From Deltaproteobacteria bacterium RBG_13_61_14 (GTDB lineage Bacteria > RBG-13-61-14), in NCBI GenBank assembly GCA_001797815.1, contig MGQK01000075.1, positions 1 through 14,847 of the forward strand: a stretch of DNA of 14,847 nucleotides, written 5' to 3'. Made by a program: the position numbers and the translations under genes. This document shows, piece after piece, positions 6,165-14,539 of the stretch; the first letter of the stretch is position 1; each line of letters starts with the position of its first letter. The notes beneath the pieces were generated by a model. The model made no database searches, was not told the origin of the DNA, and saw only the letters and a list, made by a program, of their open reading frames with translations.

Positions 6165-6371
6165 TCAATATAACTTCTCAATCCGAATCCCACCCGCGGG
6201 GCAGCGCTCCAGGCACAGCTCGCATAACGTGCACTCGTCCTCTTCCGCCTCGAGCACGGCGAGCCGGCCCTCCTTCCACTCAAAGATCTTCACCGGGCAG
6301 ACCTGGGCCACCGCCGCCGCTTTTTCGCCCAGCTTGGCCTCATCCACGTGAATCTTGATGAACATCCCCAT
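6165..6371 (-). CDS. Small single-cluster [4Fe-4S] ferredoxin
   Basis: The 68-residue protein has one CxxCxxCxxxCP motif, CTLCELCLERCP, giving Cys47, Cys50, Cys53 and Cys57. A remote CP sits at Cys25. The other three cysteines expected for a second cluster are missing. In ferredoxins of this build the fourth ligand of the remaining cluster is usually the remote Cys followed by Pro, so Cys25, Cys47, Cys50 and Cys53 are the likely ligands and Cys57 a spare. It would carry single low-potential electrons in the cytoplasm. ATG 6371 has AAGGAG six bases upstream; a second ATG two codons later is possible. It follows the SucD-like gene by about 80 bp that are mostly an inverted repeat, so it may be the last gene of the set with the citryl-CoA lyase-like protein. 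The redox partner is not in the window. Confidence 0.9.
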   Translation of the reverse strand: MGMFIKIHVDEAKLGEKAAAVAQVCPVKIFEWKEGRLAVLEAEEDECTLCELCLERCPAGGIRIEKLY

Positions 6372-6382
6372 TTCTGGCTCCT

Positions 6383-6449
6383 TTTTGGATTTTAGATTTT
6401 CGATTTTGGATTAGCTGCTGATTTTGAATCCTCAATCTAAAATCCAAAA
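6383..6449. repeat. GATTTT-word inverted repeat between SucD-like and ferredoxin genes
   Basis: A perfect 16-bp inverted repeat is formed by TTTTGGATTTTAGATT (6383-6398) and its complement (6434-6449), with a 35-nt spacer. The right arm ends one base from the SucD-like stop codon. The same words occur again at 14609-14639. As RNA it could form a long AU-rich stem between the two genes. Confidence 0.8.
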
Positions 6450-6450
6450 T

Positions 6451-7350
6451 CTAAAATTCTTTCAGCGCCCGCCGCACCGCCTCGGGCAACTCGGAATAGC
6501 GGTCCACCACCTCGGCCCCGGCCTCGCGGAACCGGCGGACCTTGTCCCCGGCTGAGCCCGAGCCGCTCCCCGGCCGGACGATCACCGAGGCGTGGCCGAA
6601 GCGGGTGCCGGGCATCCGGTCCACGAACTTGCCGCCGACAAAAACCACCACCGGCTTTTTGAACTCCCGGCCCAGCTTTGTCGCCAGCACTTCCTCCTTG
6701 CTCCCGCCCGGCTCCACGTAGAGCACGATCACCTTGGTCTCAGGGTCGGCTTCAAAGAGCGGGAAGAAATCGAGGTAGGTGGACCCCACCACCGGGTCGC
6801 CGCCCATGCCGATGGCGGTGGAGACACCCAGGCCATGCCGGTGGAGCAGGTTGGCGACTTCGGTGGTCATGCCGCCGCTGCGGGAGATCACGCCCGCCGG
6901 TCCGGGCAGGAAGGCGCGCTCCGGGTTGGAGCCGCCCAGGTAGCCGAGCCGGGTCTTGCCTGGGCTGATGATCCCGGGCGAGTTCGGGCCGATGATGCGC
7001 ATGCGCCGGCTTCCGGCATAGGCCACCATCTCGATCACGTCCTGCTTGGGAATGCGCTCGGTCAGCACCACCGCCAGCCTGATCTCGTGGGTCGCGGCTT
7101 CCATCACCGCGTCTTTGGCCATGCGCGCCGGGACTGAAACTACCGCCGCGGTGGGGTGGTGCTTCGCGCAAGCCTCGGCCACCGTGTCATACACCGGGAT
7201 CTCGTGCACCTTCTCTCCGCCCTTGCCCGGGGTCACGCCGGCCACCACCTTGGCCCCGTAGTCCAGCATCTCCCGGGACATGCTCGCGGCCTCCCGGCCG
7301 GTGATGCCCTGGATCAGAATCGTCGTGTTCTCGTCCGCTAAAATCGCCAC
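6451..7350 (-). CDS. Succinyl-CoA synthetase alpha-subunit family protein (SucD-like)
   Basis: The alpha subunits of acyl-CoA synthetases carry the CoA site and the phosphohistidine of the nucleotide-dependent ligation of an acid to CoA. The 299-residue protein has the normal length. It shows QGITGREA (14-21) and TPGKGG (40-45) in the CoA-binding Rossmann part, GPNSPGIISPG (121-131, with Ser in place of the usual Cys), SRSGG (156-160), and GHASVIVRPGSGSGSAGDK (252-270), in which His253 matches the phosphohistidine. GTG 7350 is the start, with AAGGA about ten bases upstream. The preceding gene encodes a citryl-CoA lyase-like protein, so the acid could be citrate, as in the CcsB subunit of citryl-CoA synthetase. 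Succinate and malate (MtkB-like) are alternatives. The ATP-grasp beta subunit that such a protein needs is not in the window. Confidence 0.9.
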   Translation of the reverse strand: MAILADENTTILIQGITGREAASMSREMLDYGAKVVAGVTPGKGGEKVHEIPVYDTVAEACAKHHPTAAVVSVPARMAKDAVMEAATHEIRLAVVLTERIPKQDVIEMVAYAGSRRMRIIGPNSPGIISPGKTRLGYLGGSNPERAFLPGPAGVISRSGGMTTEVANLLHRHGLGVSTAIGMGGDPVVGSTYLDFFPLFEADPETKVIVLYVEPGGSKEEVLATKLGREFKKPVVVFVGGKFVDRMPGTRFGHASVIVRPGSGSGSAGDKVRRFREAGAEVVDRYSELPEAVRRALKEF

Positions 7351-7372
7351 CGCTCGCTTCCTTCTTTGTAGC

Positions 7373-7400
7373 CCCCCCTTCGCAACCGGGCGAAGGGGGG
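7373..7400. other. Perfect 11-bp hairpin between the lyase-like and SucD-like genes
   Basis: CCCCCCTTCGC (7373-7383) and GCGAAGGGGGG (7390-7400) are exact complements with a 6-nt loop. In the minus-strand messenger it begins five bases past the lyase stop codon and ends about 22 bases before the SucD-like start. No T-run follows on the minus strand, so it is more likely an RNA-stability or processing element, or a partial attenuator, than a full terminator. On the plus strand TTCATTT follows. Confidence 0.75.
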
Positions 7401-7405
7401 TTCAT

Positions 7406-8167
7406 TTACCGATCCGCCGGCCCGTCGTAAACTACTTCCTTAAGATCCACGGCGCGGAAGGGCCGCTCCCGCGTGATCTCCTCGTAGGCGTGGGCGGAAA
7501 GTCCGGCCGCCCGGCTGATCACGAAGAAGCCCCGGGCCAGTTGCCAGGGGAATCCCAGCTCGGCCAGGACCGCGGCCTGGGCCGCGTCGGTGTTGACCAC
7601 CAGCTTGCGGCCCATCGCCGCCTCGCTTTTAGCGCCGATCGCCTCAGCCAACTGGATATGCGGTCCGTCCTGCTTCAGCTCCCGCGCCAGGTTGAACAGG
7701 GCCAGGGTGCGCGGGTCCGCGGTGTGGTAGGGATGGCCAAACCCGGGGATGCGCTTCTTGGTCTGCTTATGCTCGCGGAGCAAGGTCTCGGCCATCTCCT
7801 CCGCCGATTTCCCCTCCGCCTGCATCCGCCGCACGCCCTCTTCCAGGAGTTTCTGGCACTGCTCGATCGCCCCCCCGTGATGGTCGCCCAGGGCCGAAAG
7901 CCCGGCCGCCACCGCGGACTGGATCGGCACCCCGCCCGAGGCCACAAACCGGGCCGCGCAGGCCGAGGGCGCAAAAACGCTGTGGTCCACCGTGGCCACC
8001 AGCACGGCCTCGATCAGTTTTCCCTGGGCCGGCGTGGGCATCTCACCCTTGAACAAGAGGTAAACCACTTCCCCGAACGAATGTTTCCCGATCAAATCCT
8101 GGATGGCGTAGCCCCGGATGTGAATGTGGTTCGGCTCCACTTTGGTAATCGCGGTCTTCCACTCCAT
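7406..8167 (-). CDS. Citryl-CoA lyase-like protein (short citrate synthase family)
   Basis: The 253-residue protein is a short member of the citrate synthase fold, close in length and motifs to citryl-CoA lyase, which splits citryl-CoA into acetyl-CoA and oxaloacetate. Visible active-site segments are GDHHGGA (94-100, His96/His97), PGFGHPYH (141-148) with His145, then DPR at 151-153, NTDAAQAA (192-199) with Asp194 in the position of the catalytic Asp, and ARGFFVISRAAGLSAH (211-226). Full-length citrate synthases have about 370-430 residues; the missing part is the N-terminal and small-domain insertions, as usual for the lyase. ATG 8167 has AAGGAG seven bases upstream. It is the first gene before the SucD-like protein and the ferredoxin. 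Together with a citryl-CoA synthetase it would replace ATP-citrate lyase in a reverse TCA cycle. It could also be a citrate or methylcitrate synthase relative. Confidence 0.82.
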   Translation of the reverse strand: MEWKTAITKVEPNHIHIRGYAIQDLIGKHSFGEVVYLLFKGEMPTPAQGKLIEAVLVATVDHSVFAPSACAARFVASGGVPIQSAVAAGLSALGDHHGGAIEQCQKLLEEGVRRMQAEGKSAEEMAETLLREHKQTKKRIPGFGHPYHTADPRTLALFNLARELKQDGPHIQLAEAIGAKSEAAMGRKLVVNTDAAQAAVLAELGFPWQLARGFFVISRAAGLSAHAYEEITRERPFRAVDLKEVVYDGPADR

Positions 8168-8200
8168 GTTCTTCTCCTTGCGAAACTCGATAAGGGCAAC

Positions 8201-8284
8201 GTGTCAGGTGTCGGGTGTCAAGTGTCAGGTAGAAGAGAACGGTAGCCATTTCTTACTTGACACCTGACACTTGACACCTGACAC
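8201..8284. repeat. GTGTCAGG-word inverted repeat between chemoreceptor and lyase-like genes
   Basis: The left arm (8201-8230) is built from near-tandem GTGTCAGG or GTGTCAAG words, and the right arm (8256-8284) is their reverse complement, with about four mismatches over 30 bp. The loop is about 25 nt. It lies 24 bp past the chemoreceptor stop codon and 33 bp before the lyase-like start, so it may end or protect the chemoreceptor messenger. Confidence 0.8.
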
Positions 8285-8307
8285 TCCCTCATTGGGTTGC
8301 CGGGCGT

Positions 8308-11028
8308 CTAAAGAGTAAAAGATTGTTTCGATTCGGATGCCTTCTGATTGTTGCGCTTGCGGCTGAGCTGGAATTGGTGGACCAGCTCGCGGAGGTCGTC
8401 GGCCAGGAACTTGAGGTTTTCCATGGCCTGGGTCATCCCCTGCACCCGGTCGCGGTTGGCATCGGCCACCTGCCGGATCTGCTGCATGGCGATCACCACC
8501 GCCTTGCTCCCCTTGAGCTGTTCCGCCTGCGCGGTGTTGATGAAGTTGACGATCTGGGAAATGTTCTCGATCGCCTGGGTGATCTGGCGCGAGCCCTGGG
8601 CCTGCTCCTTGGTCGCCCGCCGCACCTGGCGGGACACTTCCTCCATCTTCTGCGCCGCCCGCAGAATCTGATCCCCGCCCCGGGTCTGCTGCTGGGTGGC
8701 CGTCGCCACCTGGCTGATCAGCGCGTTGACTCCCTCGAAGAACTCCATCACCTGCTTGGCCTTTTCCGATTGCATGGCCGTGGCCTGGGCGATCTCCTGG
8801 GTCTTCTGGGTGGACTGGCGAATCCGGTTCAAAATCTGCTCCAACACTGTGCCCGCGCCCTCGGACAAAACCACCCCTTCTTCCACCGCCCGCGAGGCCT
8901 CGGTGATCGCTTTCACCGCCTTGCCCGATTCCTCCTGGACCGCCCGGATCAAGTCGGTGATCTCCGCGGTGCTGGCCTGGGTCCGCTCGGCCAGATCCTT
9001 GATCTCGTCCGCCACCACGGCAAAGCCCCGGCCATGCTCGCCGGCCTGGGCCGCAATGATGGCCGCGTTCAAGGCCAACAGGTTCGTCTCCTCGGTCACG
9101 TCCTCGATCACGGTCAGGATGTTCCCGATCTCCTTCGCCCGCCGGCCCAGGCTGCCGATCACCTCCGCCGCCTCCGCAGCCGAAACCCGGATGCGGCCGA
9201 TCCCGGCAATGGTCTTGGAAACCGAGCTCGCCCCTTGCTCGGCGTCTTCCGCCACCCGCTCGGACAGCCGCGCCGTATCCTGGGCGCCCGCTCCCACGCT
9301 CCAGATGGCGTTTTCCATCTCCTGGAGCGAGTTCATGGCCCGGCCCGCCTGCTGGTTCAGGCTCTGGACGTTTTCGGCCACTTCCTTGATCGAGGCGTTC
9401 ATCTCCTGGATCGAGGACGTGGTCTGTTCCACGGCGTTGGACAGCCCGCCCACGCTCTCGGCCACCTCTTCCACCGAGGCGCTCATCTGAAGGATCGAGG
9501 CGGATGACTCCTCCGCGGAGCGCGCCAGGGTCTCGATACTCTCGGCAATTCCCTGGATGCTCTGGTTCATTTCCTCCATCGCCGAAGAGGTCTCTTCGAC
9601 CGAAGCCGCCTGGGTGGAAGCGCCCGAAGCCATTTCTTCGGTGTGCTCGGTCATCTGGTGGGAGGCCTTTTCCAGGCCCTCTGAGGCCTCGCCGATCCGG
9701 CCCAGCATCGCCCGCAGCCGCTGCACCATTCGGATGTGGCTCCGGGCCAGGACCCCCAACTCGTCCTGGCTGATCACGGCCACGATCCCGCTCAGGTTGC
9801 CCTCGGCCACTTCCTGGATCGAGCGCATGATGCTCTGCAGCGGCTGGTTGATCTCCATGGCGGCAAAGTAGGTGTAGAAAAAGGCCAGGAACAGGGCCAC
9901 CACAATCGCGATGACCAGGAACCAAAGCAGGGTGCGGAGCTCTTTCTTGAAGGAGATCGTTGAGGAGACGAACACCAGGTCGCCCTTGTTCTCGGGCAAG
10001 ATGAAATGAACCAGCGTAAAGCGCTGGCGATTGAAGATGCCGCAAAAGACCCCGCTGTCATCCAGCCGGGTAATCAAGAGCCGGCCCCGTTTCCGGGTCC
10101 GATCAAATCCCTTATCCAGGTATTGAAAAATCAGGGTTTCTTCCTGGGTCCAGGCGGTGACCAACGGGTTTGCGCCCGCGCTATTCCGGAGAAGAATTCG
10201 GTCATCGGGGGATCGCTTCAGATCACCCAGCAGACCCGAAAGTTCCTCGGCCGAGGCCCCGGTCTCCAGGGCGGCCAGCAATCGCGGCGCCAGGATCGCG
10301 CATTCGTGAAGGACGCCATTTCCTCTTTGCATCTGATGAGCCTGGATGGACAGACTGTAGCCGAGCACGCCGGTCAGGGTGACCAGCACCACGCACAGGA
10401 TGACGATGGCCACCAGGAGTTTGGAGCGGATGCCCACGCGCAGTTGGTTGTATCTTTCCTCTAAGGCCAGGCCGGGGAAATCGGCCACCAGTCGTTCCAT
10501 ATAGGGATGGAGGGCGCGCTTGGAGGTGAAGAACTGGAAAAAGGACACCACGGCCCCCGCGGAGACGGAGCCGATAAAGAGCATCACGGTTTGGGCCCAG
10601 GTGAAGGAGTAGACGATTTGGATTGCGACCAGGAGGAACCCCATCCCGAAGAAATAGAAAGCGATGGACCAGGTCATCGCCCGGAAAGGGGTGGCCAGGA
10701 TCGAGTCCATCGCGGCCCTTGCCGCATCCAGGGAAAGGGTTTTCGTGTTTTCCCCGAGCCAATAGTTCCGAACCGGTTTTAAAAACCCCCAGACCAGATA
10801 AAAATGGGTTAAAACCAGGGAAAGGGCGACGCCGCCGATCAGAGTTAGGCTGAAGGGAAGAAAGACCTTGTCGGCCCGTAAGTCATAAAGCAGGTTCCCG
10901 ACGCGGAAGTTCAGCACGCTGCCGATAAACAGCACCAGGAGCGGCAGGCCGATCATGTTGGTGGGATAGATGGCCCATTGCAGATTCCGTTTGAATTGCT
11001 GGATATCGGCTGCTCGTCCTTCTGCCAT
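8308..11028 (-). CDS. Methyl-accepting chemotaxis protein with six predicted membrane helices
   Basis: Chemoreceptors control CheA kinase through CheW. From ATG 11028 the product has 906 residues. Predicted membrane helices are at about 19-40, 56-80, 117-140, 145-168, 203-226 and 366-389. The only large external part lies between the last two (227-365). A HAMP-like region follows (390-445), then a long coiled-coil signalling domain. Its hairpin tip is at about 634-684, with [19 protein letters not shown] and [12 protein letters not shown], the signature of the family. No CheR-binding pentapeptide ends the protein (it ends KQSFTL). I chose ATG 11028 because GGAG lies seven bases upstream. An ATG at 11070 overlaps the preceding stop as ATGA but lacks a spaced ribosome site. 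Standard receptors have two membrane helices, so the extra four are unusual. The ligand is unknown, and no other che gene is in the window. Confidence 0.92.
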   Translation of the reverse strand: MAEGRAADIQQFKRNLQWAIYPTNMIGLPLLVLFIGSVLNFRVGNLLYDLRADKVFLPFSLTLIGGVALSLVLTHFYLVWGFLKPVRNYWLGENTKTLSLDAARAAMDSILATPFRAMTWSIAFYFFGMGFLLVAIQIVYSFTWAQTVMLFIGSVSAGAVVSFFQFFTSKRALHPYMERLVADFPGLALEERYNQLRVGIRSKLLVAIVILCVVLVTLTGVLGYSLSIQAHQMQRGNGVLHECAILAPRLLAALETGASAEELSGLLGDLKRSPDDRILLRNSAGANPLVTAWTQEETLIFQYLDKGFDRTRKRGRLLITRLDDSGVFCGIFNRQRFTLVHFILPENKGDLVFVSSTISFKKELRTLLWFLVIAIVVALFLAFFYTYFAAMEINQPLQSIMRSIQEVAEGNLSGIVAVISQDELGVLARSHIRMVQRLRAMLGRIGEASEGLEKASHQMTEHTEEMASGASTQAASVEETSSAMEEMNQSIQGIAESIETLARSAEESSASILQMSASVEEVAESVGGLSNAVEQTTSSIQEMNASIKEVAENVQSLNQQAGRAMNSLQEMENAIWSVGAGAQDTARLSERVAEDAEQGASSVSKTIAGIGRIRVSAAEAAEVIGSLGRRAKEIGNILTVIEDVTEETNLLALNAAIIAAQAGEHGRGFAVVADEIKDLAERTQASTAEITDLIRAVQEESGKAVKAITEASRAVEEGVVLSEGAGTVLEQILNRIRQSTQKTQEIAQATAMQSEKAKQVMEFFEGVNALISQVATATQQQTRGGDQILRAAQKMEEVSRQVRRATKEQAQGSRQITQAIENISQIVNFINTAQAEQLKGSKAVVIAMQQIRQVADANRDRVQGMTQAMENLKFLADDLRELVHQFQLSRKRNNQKASESKQSFTL

Positions 11029-11066
11029 CAGGGTCTCCGTTCGCCGGTCGGGCCGAGCCGGGCGGC

Positions 11067-11498
11067 TCATTCCTGGGCCAGAATCCAAAGCACGGTGAAG
11101 AGCGCGATCAGGCCCTCGCCCAAAACCGCCAGCGCGCCCAGCCCGATCCGCCACCCGCGCCGGGGACCCACCGCATAACCCAGCGGGCCGCCCACCACCA
11201 GCCCGGCGATGATGCAGGCCAAGGCCCGTTCGTTGCCCATCAACATGAAATCATACCGGTTGGGATAGAGGGTGGGCCGGTTCTCCAAGACCCCGGCCAG
11301 GTGGAGCAGGACCAAAAGGCCGTAGGCCAGGCAGATGACGGTTACCGCCGCGTAATTGATGGTCTGCACCCGCACCGGCACATGAAAATCCTCCAGGAAA
11401 TTCGAGACAATGGCATACAGCGTCCAGTTGATCATGATCGTCACCAGGATGACGTTCACGTCAAACAACCCGGGCGTCAGCCATTCCTTGATCGTCAT
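11067..11498 (-). CDS. Four-helix membrane protein of unknown function
   Basis: I do not recognise this 143-residue family. Four hydrophobic segments are visible at about 12-34, 48-70, 90-110 and 116-138. Between the second and third is a polar loop with [13 protein letters not shown], and RRGWR stands before the last helix. It has no signal peptide, no cysteine motif and no known enzyme motif. The start overlaps the lipB stop codon as ATGA, with GGAGG five bases upstream, so it is translated with lipB. Its own stop overlaps an alternative chemoreceptor start at 11070. The tight packing between lipB and a six-helix chemoreceptor suggests co-expression, and a membrane partner of the receptor is possible, but there is no direct evidence. 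Confidence 0.82.
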   Translation of the reverse strand: MTIKEWLTPGLFDVNVILVTIMINWTLYAIVSNFLEDFHVPVRVQTINYAAVTVICLAYGLLVLLHLAGVLENRPTLYPNRYDFMLMGNERALACIIAGLVVGGPLGYAVGPRRGWRIGLGALAVLGEGLIALFTVLWILAQE

Positions 11499-12211
11499 GC
11501 TTCCTCCTCCCCCGCTTGCACCAACAGTTCCTGTCTGGATAACTCTTCCATTGCCGCCCCAAAATTCAGGCCGAAGATCCGCACCAACTCCGGGATCACC
11601 TGCTCCGGCTCTGGCGCCCGCCCCAGCACTCGCGCCACCGAGGTCACCTCCCGGTCCGGCAGGCCGCAGGGCACAATATGCCGGAAATGCTTTAGCTCCG
11701 GGTCCAGGTTGATCGCAAAGCCATGGGTGGTCACCCGATCCTCAATGTGCACACCCAACGCCGCGATCTTGGCATCCTCCACCCACAGGCCGGGAAACCG
11801 GGGATCCTGCCTCGCCTCCACTTTCAACTCCCGGAGCAGGGCCAGCAGGAACTCTTCCAGCTTGCCCACGTAGCGCTTGGCTCCCAGGCGCAGCCGCTTG
11901 ATGTCCAGAACCGGGTAACCCACCAGTTGCCCGGGCCCGTGAAAAGTGGCCTTGCCGCCCCGGTCGGCCTGGTGCAACGTGATCCCCTCCTGGGCCAACG
12001 TTTCCCGGTCGGTTCGCAGTTCCGAGCGGCCTTCGTCTCCCCGCAGGGAATAACCGAAGGTGATGACCGGAGGATGCTCCAACAGCAAGAGATAACCGCA
12101 CCGCTCATCCTGACGCACCCGCTCCCGCAGCCGCTCTTGCCAGCGCATGGCACGCTCATACTCCACCGGCCCCAGCCACGCCCAGCCGATCCGCCGCGAC
12201 TCGCAACCCAT
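11495..12211 (-). CDS. lipB: Octanoyltransferase (lipoate biosynthesis)
   Basis: LipB moves the octanoyl group from acyl carrier protein to the lipoyl domains of target enzymes, the first step of lipoic acid synthesis; LipA then adds sulfur. From ATG 12211 the product has 238 residues, normal for the family. Motifs are HPPVITFG (46-53), RGGKATFHGPGQL (84-96), KIAALGVHI (148-156) with catalytic Lys148, HGFAINLDPEL (163-173) and IVPCGLP (179-185) with catalytic Cys182. A longer frame starts at 12322, but its first 37 residues translate a GCCT-word repeat and do not look like LipB. ATG 12211 has no ribosome site and sits inside a TATAAT box, which is odd. The gene follows the response regulator gene by about 130 bp and overlaps the next gene by four bases. 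lipA is not in the window. Confidence 0.93.
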   Translation of the reverse strand: MGCESRRIGWAWLGPVEYERAMRWQERLRERVRQDERCGYLLLLEHPPVITFGYSLRGDEGRSELRTDRETLAQEGITLHQADRGGKATFHGPGQLVGYPVLDIKRLRLGAKRYVGKLEEFLLALLRELKVEARQDPRFPGLWVEDAKIAALGVHIEDRVTTHGFAINLDPELKHFRHIVPCGLPDREVTSVARVLGRAPEPEQVIPELVRIFGLNFGAAMEELSRQELLVQAGEEEA

Positions 12212-12238
12212 TATATAAGCATAGCCTCGCAAAGACAA
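12210..12238 (-). promoter_or_regulatory. Sigma-70-like promoter overlapping the lipB start
   Basis: On the minus strand TTGTCT (12238-12233), a 17-bp spacer and a perfect TATAAT (12215-12210) are present. The end of the -10 box is the AT of the lipB ATG. A transcript from here would begin near 12203 and would lack that ATG. Either the promoter is a chance match, or lipB uses a downstream start that would cut into the conserved N-terminus. Confidence 0.35.
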
Positions 12239-12302
12239 GGCTTGAGGCTGAAAACCTCGGATAAAATATCGCAGTTCATCTCCATGACCCTCTTCTCTGC
12301 TG

Positions 12303-12347
12303 CCGAAAGCCTCTTGCCTCAAGCCTCCTGCCTGAGGCCTGCCTCAT
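12303..12347. repeat. GCCT-word repeats between the response regulator and lipB
   Basis: The gap is filled with near-tandem words of the form AAGCCTCTTGCCTC, AAGCCTCCTGCCTG and AGGCCTGCCTC. They run into the stop codon of the response regulator gene. A similar word set, with AAGCCTAATGCCTAACGCCT, occurs near 3380-3400 beside the TPR gene stop. Confidence 0.6.
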
Positions 12348-14461
12348 CCCCGCAGCCGACCCAGCAACCCTTTCTTCTCTTTCTGTTTGTGCTCCTCAAT
12401 CAGCTTCATCTCTTTCAGGGCGTGGCGGAAACGGGGGTTGAGCCGGAGCGCCTTCGAGAGCTCCGCCTCGGCCAAGGCATACTTTTCTTCCTGGATCAAG
12501 AGCGTGCCCCGATAGGCGTAGGCCGCCGCGCACTGGGGCTTGAGCTTGAGCGCCCGGGTCAAAAGCTCGTTCGCCTTCACCTGCACGGTCTTGCTCCGGC
12601 GGTTTTTCATGAAAGTGGCAAAAGCCAGGTGGGCGAGAGCGTCCCCGTTTTTCGGGTCCAGGCCCGCGGCCTCAGCCAGCGACTTCTCGGCCCCGTCCCA
12701 GTCCTCCATCTCCAAAAAGGCCAGGCCCGACTGAAAAGCCACCTCGGCCTGCATCTTGTCCTGGGCCTTGCCGCCCGGCAGAACCGGGTATTTCTTCGGC
12801 AGCAGCTCGTCATACTTCTCTTTGCTGACCACGTTCGACAGCGTGTTGAACGCCGTGGCCAGCCTGGTCAAGACTTCCTCGGACTTGGCCAGGATGTCGC
12901 CCGAGCTCATCAAAAACTTATCCGGGCTGAACTTCTTGCTCAGCTCGAAATACCGGCTCTTGTACCGGCTGAAATCAAAGGTCTGCGGCGTCATCCCCAT
13001 GATCTCGTAATAGTTCTTGTCCTTGATCTTCTCGAAAAACTCCAAAAGCTCGTCTTCCCGCCGGCGCTGTTGGTCAGCTTCTGAAGCTCCGGGCTCAGCC
13101 GCGGCCGGGACCGGAGCCTCGGCGGCTGGCTTCAACTCCGCAACCGGCGCCGCCGGGCCGGCCTGTTTGAGGTTATCCACCACCTCGGTCAGCGCGCCGC
13201 TCAAATCACCGGCCAGGTCTTCAAACCCTTCCGCCTCCTCGGCCACGGCCGGCGCCTTGGCTGCCGCTTCCGCCTCCGCCGCCGCCTCCCGGATCGGGAA
13301 CGGCGCCGGCGGCACTTCCGAGACCGGCTCCGGGCTCAGCCGCAGCATCTCCAGCACCAGGAAGGTTTGCAGCCCTTTGATGACCTCTTCCGAGTCGTCC
13401 GGGTCAGCCGGGGTCAGGTCCAAGAGCGTCTTGGTGCCGTCCACCGCGTCCAGGAACACCGCCTCCGCCTGCGAAAGCGAGAGCAGCATCTGGTGCTCGT
13501 AAAAGCCCGGGGCCAGGGCCAGGTAGCGCCGGGCCACTTCCTGATACAACTGCCCCTGCCGCGCCGGGCTGAAATGGCGCCGAAAACCCTGGTGGATCAC
13601 CCGGGGCAAATTGATCTCCGCCGGCCCGGCCGCCGCCGCCGCCTGGGCCTGGAACCCATACTCGCCTTCGGTCCAGCCGAACAGGCCGATCAGCTCATCC
13701 TCCGCCCATTGCCGCAACTGCCGGTGATACTCCTCGAACTTGAGGCAGCCCATCTTGACAAACAGCTCGGTCGGGTCTTGACCCCCCGCCGCCTTCCGCC
13801 GCGCCTCATAGGCCTGGTATTCCTGGAGAGAAATCTTTCCCTGGGTGAGCAGATACTGGCCGAAGTTGCCCTCGCCTTGGTCCAGGCTCAGCCAGCGGGG
13901 CGCGCCCGCCAGGAAAGAGATCGTCTTTTTCTCGCCGTTGCGGGCCACGCTCAAGAAGCCGGACATTTGTTTCTTCATCACCTCGACCAGCACCTGGTCA
14001 AAGGGTTTGGCCTGGAGCTTGCCCCGAAGCGGAGGCGCCGCCGCCGGCTTCGCGGCCGGGGCTTCCCGGGGGGCGGCAGCGGTCTCCGCCGGCTTGAGCG
14101 AAGCCTGCACGGCCTTGAGAAGCGCATCGTAAGTGAAAGGCTTCTCCAGGTAGTGCTCCACCCCCAACTGCTTGCGCGCCTGTTCCCGGTAGGGCTCGCC
14201 TTTGTAAGCTCCGGAAATGATGATGACCGGGAGCTTGGATCCCCGGTGGGTCTGCCGCACCTTTTTCAGGACTTCAATGCCATTGAGCCGCGGCAGCCGC
14301 AGGTCGAGGATCAGGAGATCGAACACGGTCTGGGCATAGGCCTTGAGCCCCTCGATCCCGTCCGGCGCGAGCGTGACCTCATAGCCGCGGCCGGCGAGGA
14401 AGTTCTTGAGCGCCTCCCGCAGCTTCTCGAAATCTTCAACAATCAAGATCTTCGGGGCCAT
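12344..14461 (-). CDS. Response regulator with PATAN/DUF4388-like, degenerate J-like and TPR regions
   Basis: The 705-residue protein begins with a complete receiver domain (1-122): acidic pair Glu9/Asp10, phosphorylation site Asp53 in LLILDLRLPRLNG, Ser83 and Lys107 in LEKPF. After an Ala/Pro linker comes a PATAN/DUF4388-like region (about 145-375) with FDQVLVEVMKKQMSGFLSV and GQYLLTQGKIS, then a second long Ala/Pro/Glu linker (380-465). A J-like segment follows (about 483-555, from NYYEIMGM to KYDELL) and TPR helices (570-690). The J-domain HPD motif reads SPD here (512-514), so the His needed to stimulate DnaK is absent. There is no DNA-binding domain, so the output is probably protein binding. 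I chose ATG 14461, the family-like start MAPKILIVED; a TTG at 14494 is the longer choice. Only a weak AGGG precedes the ATG. No histidine kinase is in the window. Confidence 0.88.
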   Translation of the reverse strand: MAPKILIVEDFEKLREALKNFLAGRGYEVTLAPDGIEGLKAYAQTVFDLLILDLRLPRLNGIEVLKKVRQTHRGSKLPVIIISGAYKGEPYREQARKQLGVEHYLEKPFTYDALLKAVQASLKPAETAAAPREAPAAKPAAAPPLRGKLQAKPFDQVLVEVMKKQMSGFLSVARNGEKKTISFLAGAPRWLSLDQGEGNFGQYLLTQGKISLQEYQAYEARRKAAGGQDPTELFVKMGCLKFEEYHRQLRQWAEDELIGLFGWTEGEYGFQAQAAAAAGPAEINLPRVIHQGFRRHFSPARQGQLYQEVARRYLALAPGFYEHQMLLSLSQAEAVFLDAVDGTKTLLDLTPADPDDSEEVIKGLQTFLVLEMLRLSPEPVSEVPPAPFPIREAAAEAEAAAKAPAVAEEAEGFEDLAGDLSGALTEVVDNLKQAGPAAPVAELKPAAEAPVPAAAEPGASEADQQRRREDELLEFFEKIKDKNYYEIMGMTPQTFDFSRYKSRYFELSKKFSPDKFLMSSGDILAKSEEVLTRLATAFNTLSNVVSKEKYDELLPKKYPVLPGGKAQDKMQAEVAFQSGLAFLEMEDWDGAEKSLAEAAGLDPKNGDALAHLAFATFMKNRRSKTVQVKANELLTRALKLKPQCAAAYAYRGTLLIQEEKYALAEAELSKALRLNPRFRHALKEMKLIEEHKQKEKKGLLGRLRG

Positions 14462-14539
14462 GGCGTTGACCCTAATCTTAATGCGGAACCTCAATCCGAG
14501 TCAATCAGGGGTGGAGACACCAGTGGACAATAATCAATG

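Noticed and set aside
4413-6173. Plus-strand 586-residue open frame
   Set aside because: It is antisense to glgA, whose motifs are complete, and is a by-product of GC-rich codon use. Only its last 20 codons overlap the candidate small RNA.
7280-8245. Plus-strand 321-residue frame opposite the lyase-like gene
   Set aside because: It is antisense to a gene with clear active-site motifs and lacks any recognisable domain.
8225-10045. Minus-strand 606-residue frame inside the chemoreceptor region
   Set aside because: It is an out-of-frame shadow rich in Gly, Arg and Pro over the signalling domain, while the chemoreceptor frame has clear family motifs.
13367-14533. Plus-strand 388-residue frame opposite the response regulator
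   Set aside because: It is antisense to a clear receiver domain and is explained by high GC content.
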